Of a DNA stretch of 64,000 nucleotides, positions 62,717 to 64,000 are shown in pieces. Position 1 is the stretch's first letter; every line of letters begins with the position of its first letter. Source of the DNA: Flagellimonas taeanensis. Its GTDB lineage: Bacteria > Bacteroidota > Bacteroidia > Flavobacteriales > Flavobacteriaceae. The notes under the pieces were generated by a model. It saw nothing but the letters and a program-made list of their open reading frames with translations. It did no database searches and was not told the DNA's origin. The stretch lies in contig NZ_QXFO01000008.1 of assembly GCF_003584105.1 (NCBI RefSeq), positions 124,001 through 188,000 of the forward strand, given 5' to 3'. Made by a program: the position numbers and the translations under genes.

Positions 62717-63835
62717 ATGGAACTGAGCTATTGGGAATATAAGACCTGGTTCTCCAATGTGGATTTCACCATCATTGGTAGTGGCATCGTCGGCCTGAGC
62801 TGTGCCCTTCAACTCAAGGAAAAATACCCCAAGAGCAAGATTTTGGTGTTGGAAAAGGGCAGTTTGCCCCAAGGGGCAAGTACCAAAAATGCAGGGTTTG
62901 CCTGTTTCGGGAGCATTTCCGAAGTATTGTCCGACCTGAGGTCACATTCCAAGGAAGAGGTGGTGAACCTCGTACAGAAACGCTGGGAGGGCATTCATAA
63001 CCTTCGGCAACTTTTGGGAGATAAGACCATCGGTTTCGAGCAAAGGGGAGGGCATGAACTTTTTGCGGAAAACAATCCTGAACTCTACGAAAACTGTTTG
63101 GAACAAATGGAGCATTTGAACCGACTGCTCCAACCCGTTTTTGGGAAAAACCCGTTTGTGGTCACTGGGAATATCTTTGGATTTGGGCATATTCGCGAAA
63201 AATATATCACCCATCAGTTTGAGGGACAATTGGATACGGGCAAGATGATGCATGCACTCATCCAAAAGTGCCTTTCCAAAGGGATTCCCATTTTAAATGG
63301 GATACAAGTGGAGGAGTTGTTGGAACAGGGCAATGGAGCCACTCTTGTAACCCCCGATTTTCAGTTCACGACCAGAAAGGTTTTTGTGGCCACCAATGGT
63401 TTTGCTTCCAAATTGTTGAAGACCGAAACCGTAAGGCCGGCACGTGCCCAAGTTTTGATCACGGAACCGATCAAAGATCTAAAGATCAAGGGTACGTTCC
63501 ATTTTGACGAAGGGTACTACTACTTTAGGAACATTGATGACCGGGTTCTCTTTGGTGGGGGCCGCAACCTCGATTTCAAAACGGAAGAAACCATGGAATT
63601 TGGACAGACCCAGACCATTCAGGCCAAACTGGAGGAACTGCTCCACAACATGATTTTGCCCCATCAGCCGGTAAAAATAGACCGCAGATGGAGCGGCATC
63701 ATGGGAGTTGGGGGCCACAAGACCCCAATAGTCAAGCAAATTTCCAATTCCGTTTTCTGCGGGGTGCGTCTTGGCGGCATGGGAGTGGCCCTGGGTAGCC
63801 TTGTGGGCAAGGAACTGGCTGATTTGGCTCGGTAA
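62717..63835 (+). CDS. DAO-type FAD-dependent oxidoreductase
   Basis: The 372-residue soluble flavoprotein has the dinucleotide-binding FTIIGSGIVGLSCALQLKEKYP near residue 15, GASTKNAGFACFGSISE and a C-terminal FAD contact GVRLGGMGVALGSLVGKELADL. DAO-family enzymes oxidize amino acids, amines or sugar-amino compounds; the substrate cannot be assigned. It has its own transcript start after the accC terminator or reads through it. It is convergent with the ABC ATPase at the window edge. Confidence 0.88.
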   Translation: MELSYWEYKTWFSNVDFTIIGSGIVGLSCALQLKEKYPKSKILVLEKGSLPQGASTKNAGFACFGSISEVLSDLRSHSKEEVVNLVQKRWEGIHNLRQLLGDKTIGFEQRGGHELFAENNPELYENCLEQMEHLNRLLQPVFGKNPFVVTGNIFGFGHIREKYITHQFEGQLDTGKMMHALIQKCLSKGIPILNGIQVEELLEQGNGATLVTPDFQFTTRKVFVATNGFASKLLKTETVRPARAQVLITEPIKDLKIKGTFHFDEGYYYFRNIDDRVLFGGGRNLDFKTEETMEFGQTQTIQAKLEELLHNMILPHQPVKIDRRWSGIMGVGGHKTPIVKQISNSVFCGVRLGGMGVALGSLVGKELADLAR

Positions 63836-63880
63836 GTTCAAGTCCAAAAATCAATGCCCTTTTTTGAACTTGAACTTTTT
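63834..63880. terminator. Bidirectional terminator at window edge
   Basis: AAGTTCAAGT (63834-63843) and ACTTGAACTT (63868-63877) form a 10 bp stem with T-rich flanks between two convergent genes; the left arm overlaps the last two stop-codon bases. Confidence 0.65.
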
Positions 63881-63883
63881 TAA

Positions 63884-64000
63884 TCAAATCATCCTTCCAT
63901 CCAAAAGATTGATGACCCTGCTGCCATATTCCGCATTTTTCTCCGAGTGGGTCACTTGGATTATGGTCACCCCGTCATCGTTCAATTGCTTGAAGATGTC
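63884..64000 (-). CDS. ABC transporter ATP-binding protein, C-terminal end only
   Basis: The last 38 codons of a minus-strand gene that continues beyond the window: IFKQLNDDGVTIIQVTHSEKNAEYGSRVINLLDGRMI. The switch-region His (VTHS) and the LLDGRM ending identify a LolD/MacB-type ATPase of the inner membrane. Its permease partner is not visible here; the permease at 1-847 is 63 kb away and need not be related. Confidence 0.85.
   Translation of the reverse strand, partial: DIFKQLNDDGVTIIQVTHSEKNAEYGSRVINLLDGRMI

Noticed and set aside
1-64000. CRISPR array or rRNA operon
   Set aside because: No regularly spaced repeats and no rRNA-like sequence were seen.

Overview
The window looks like a chromosome segment from a marine-type member of the Flavobacteriaceae (Bacteroidota). 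The evidence is SusC/SusD pairs, a hybrid two-component sensor with an AraC output domain, TAnnTTTG-type promoters, weak Shine-Dalgarno sites and the host gene order ribE / pdxA / DUF177 / rpmF / fabH / accB / accC. The genus cannot be fixed from this sequence alone.

The main structural fact is a 48.6 kb integrated element (1850-50523) in a tRNA gene with anticodon CAT. The last 43 bases of the tRNA region are repeated exactly at 50481-50523. A tyrosine recombinase (49118-50329) lies just inside the right copy. Two copies of a 21 bp integrase-arm-like repeat sit near the two ends. A BfmA/BfmB-like mobilization pair (29207-30819) with an oriT-like stem-loop region, and no conjugation machinery, points to an integrative and mobilizable element (IME) rather than a self-transmissible ICE.

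Left host flank (1-1891): an FtsX-type permease cut by the window edge, rbfA, methylmalonyl-CoA epimerase and the target tRNA.

Element cargo, left to right. (a) 2004-27567 is a glycan and uronate utilization locus: hybrid sensor, SusC/SusD, GH28, GH92, MFS sugar porter, the whole glucuronate-to-pyruvate route (UxaC, UxuB, UxuA, KdgK, Eda), a TRAP transporter, a frameshifted DUF1080 gene and a Gfo/Idh/MocA oxidoreductase. Together these could bind, cut, import and degrade a glucuronate-containing glycan. (b) 27791-30896 is the mobilization module. (c) 31054-36116 is an AT-rich cassette of DNA methyltransferase, protein kinase-ATPase fusion and a protein of unknown family with two CARF-like motifs, plus an XRE regulator; it is a candidate undescribed defence system. 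(d) 36117-37140 is non-coding and holds a 134 bp imperfect hairpin. (e) 37141-46338 has a second SusC/SusD pair, an S9 peptidase, a small secreted four-cysteine DUF6520-type protein and a MauE-propeller fusion; it is a candidate peptide-handling system. (f) 46339-49041 has transposase debris and an AbiE-like toxin-antitoxin pair in an unusual convergent layout with two palindromic operators. (g) 49118-50329 is the integrase.

Right host flank (50524-64000): the displaced tRNA terminator, a GMC oxidoreductase with its gluconate-dehydrogenase subunit 3 partner, an M14 peptidase, an intergenic repeat, a TauE/SafE permease, ribE, pdxA, the DUF177-rpmF-fabH-accB-accC cluster, a DAO-type oxidoreductase and the end of an ABC ATPase gene.
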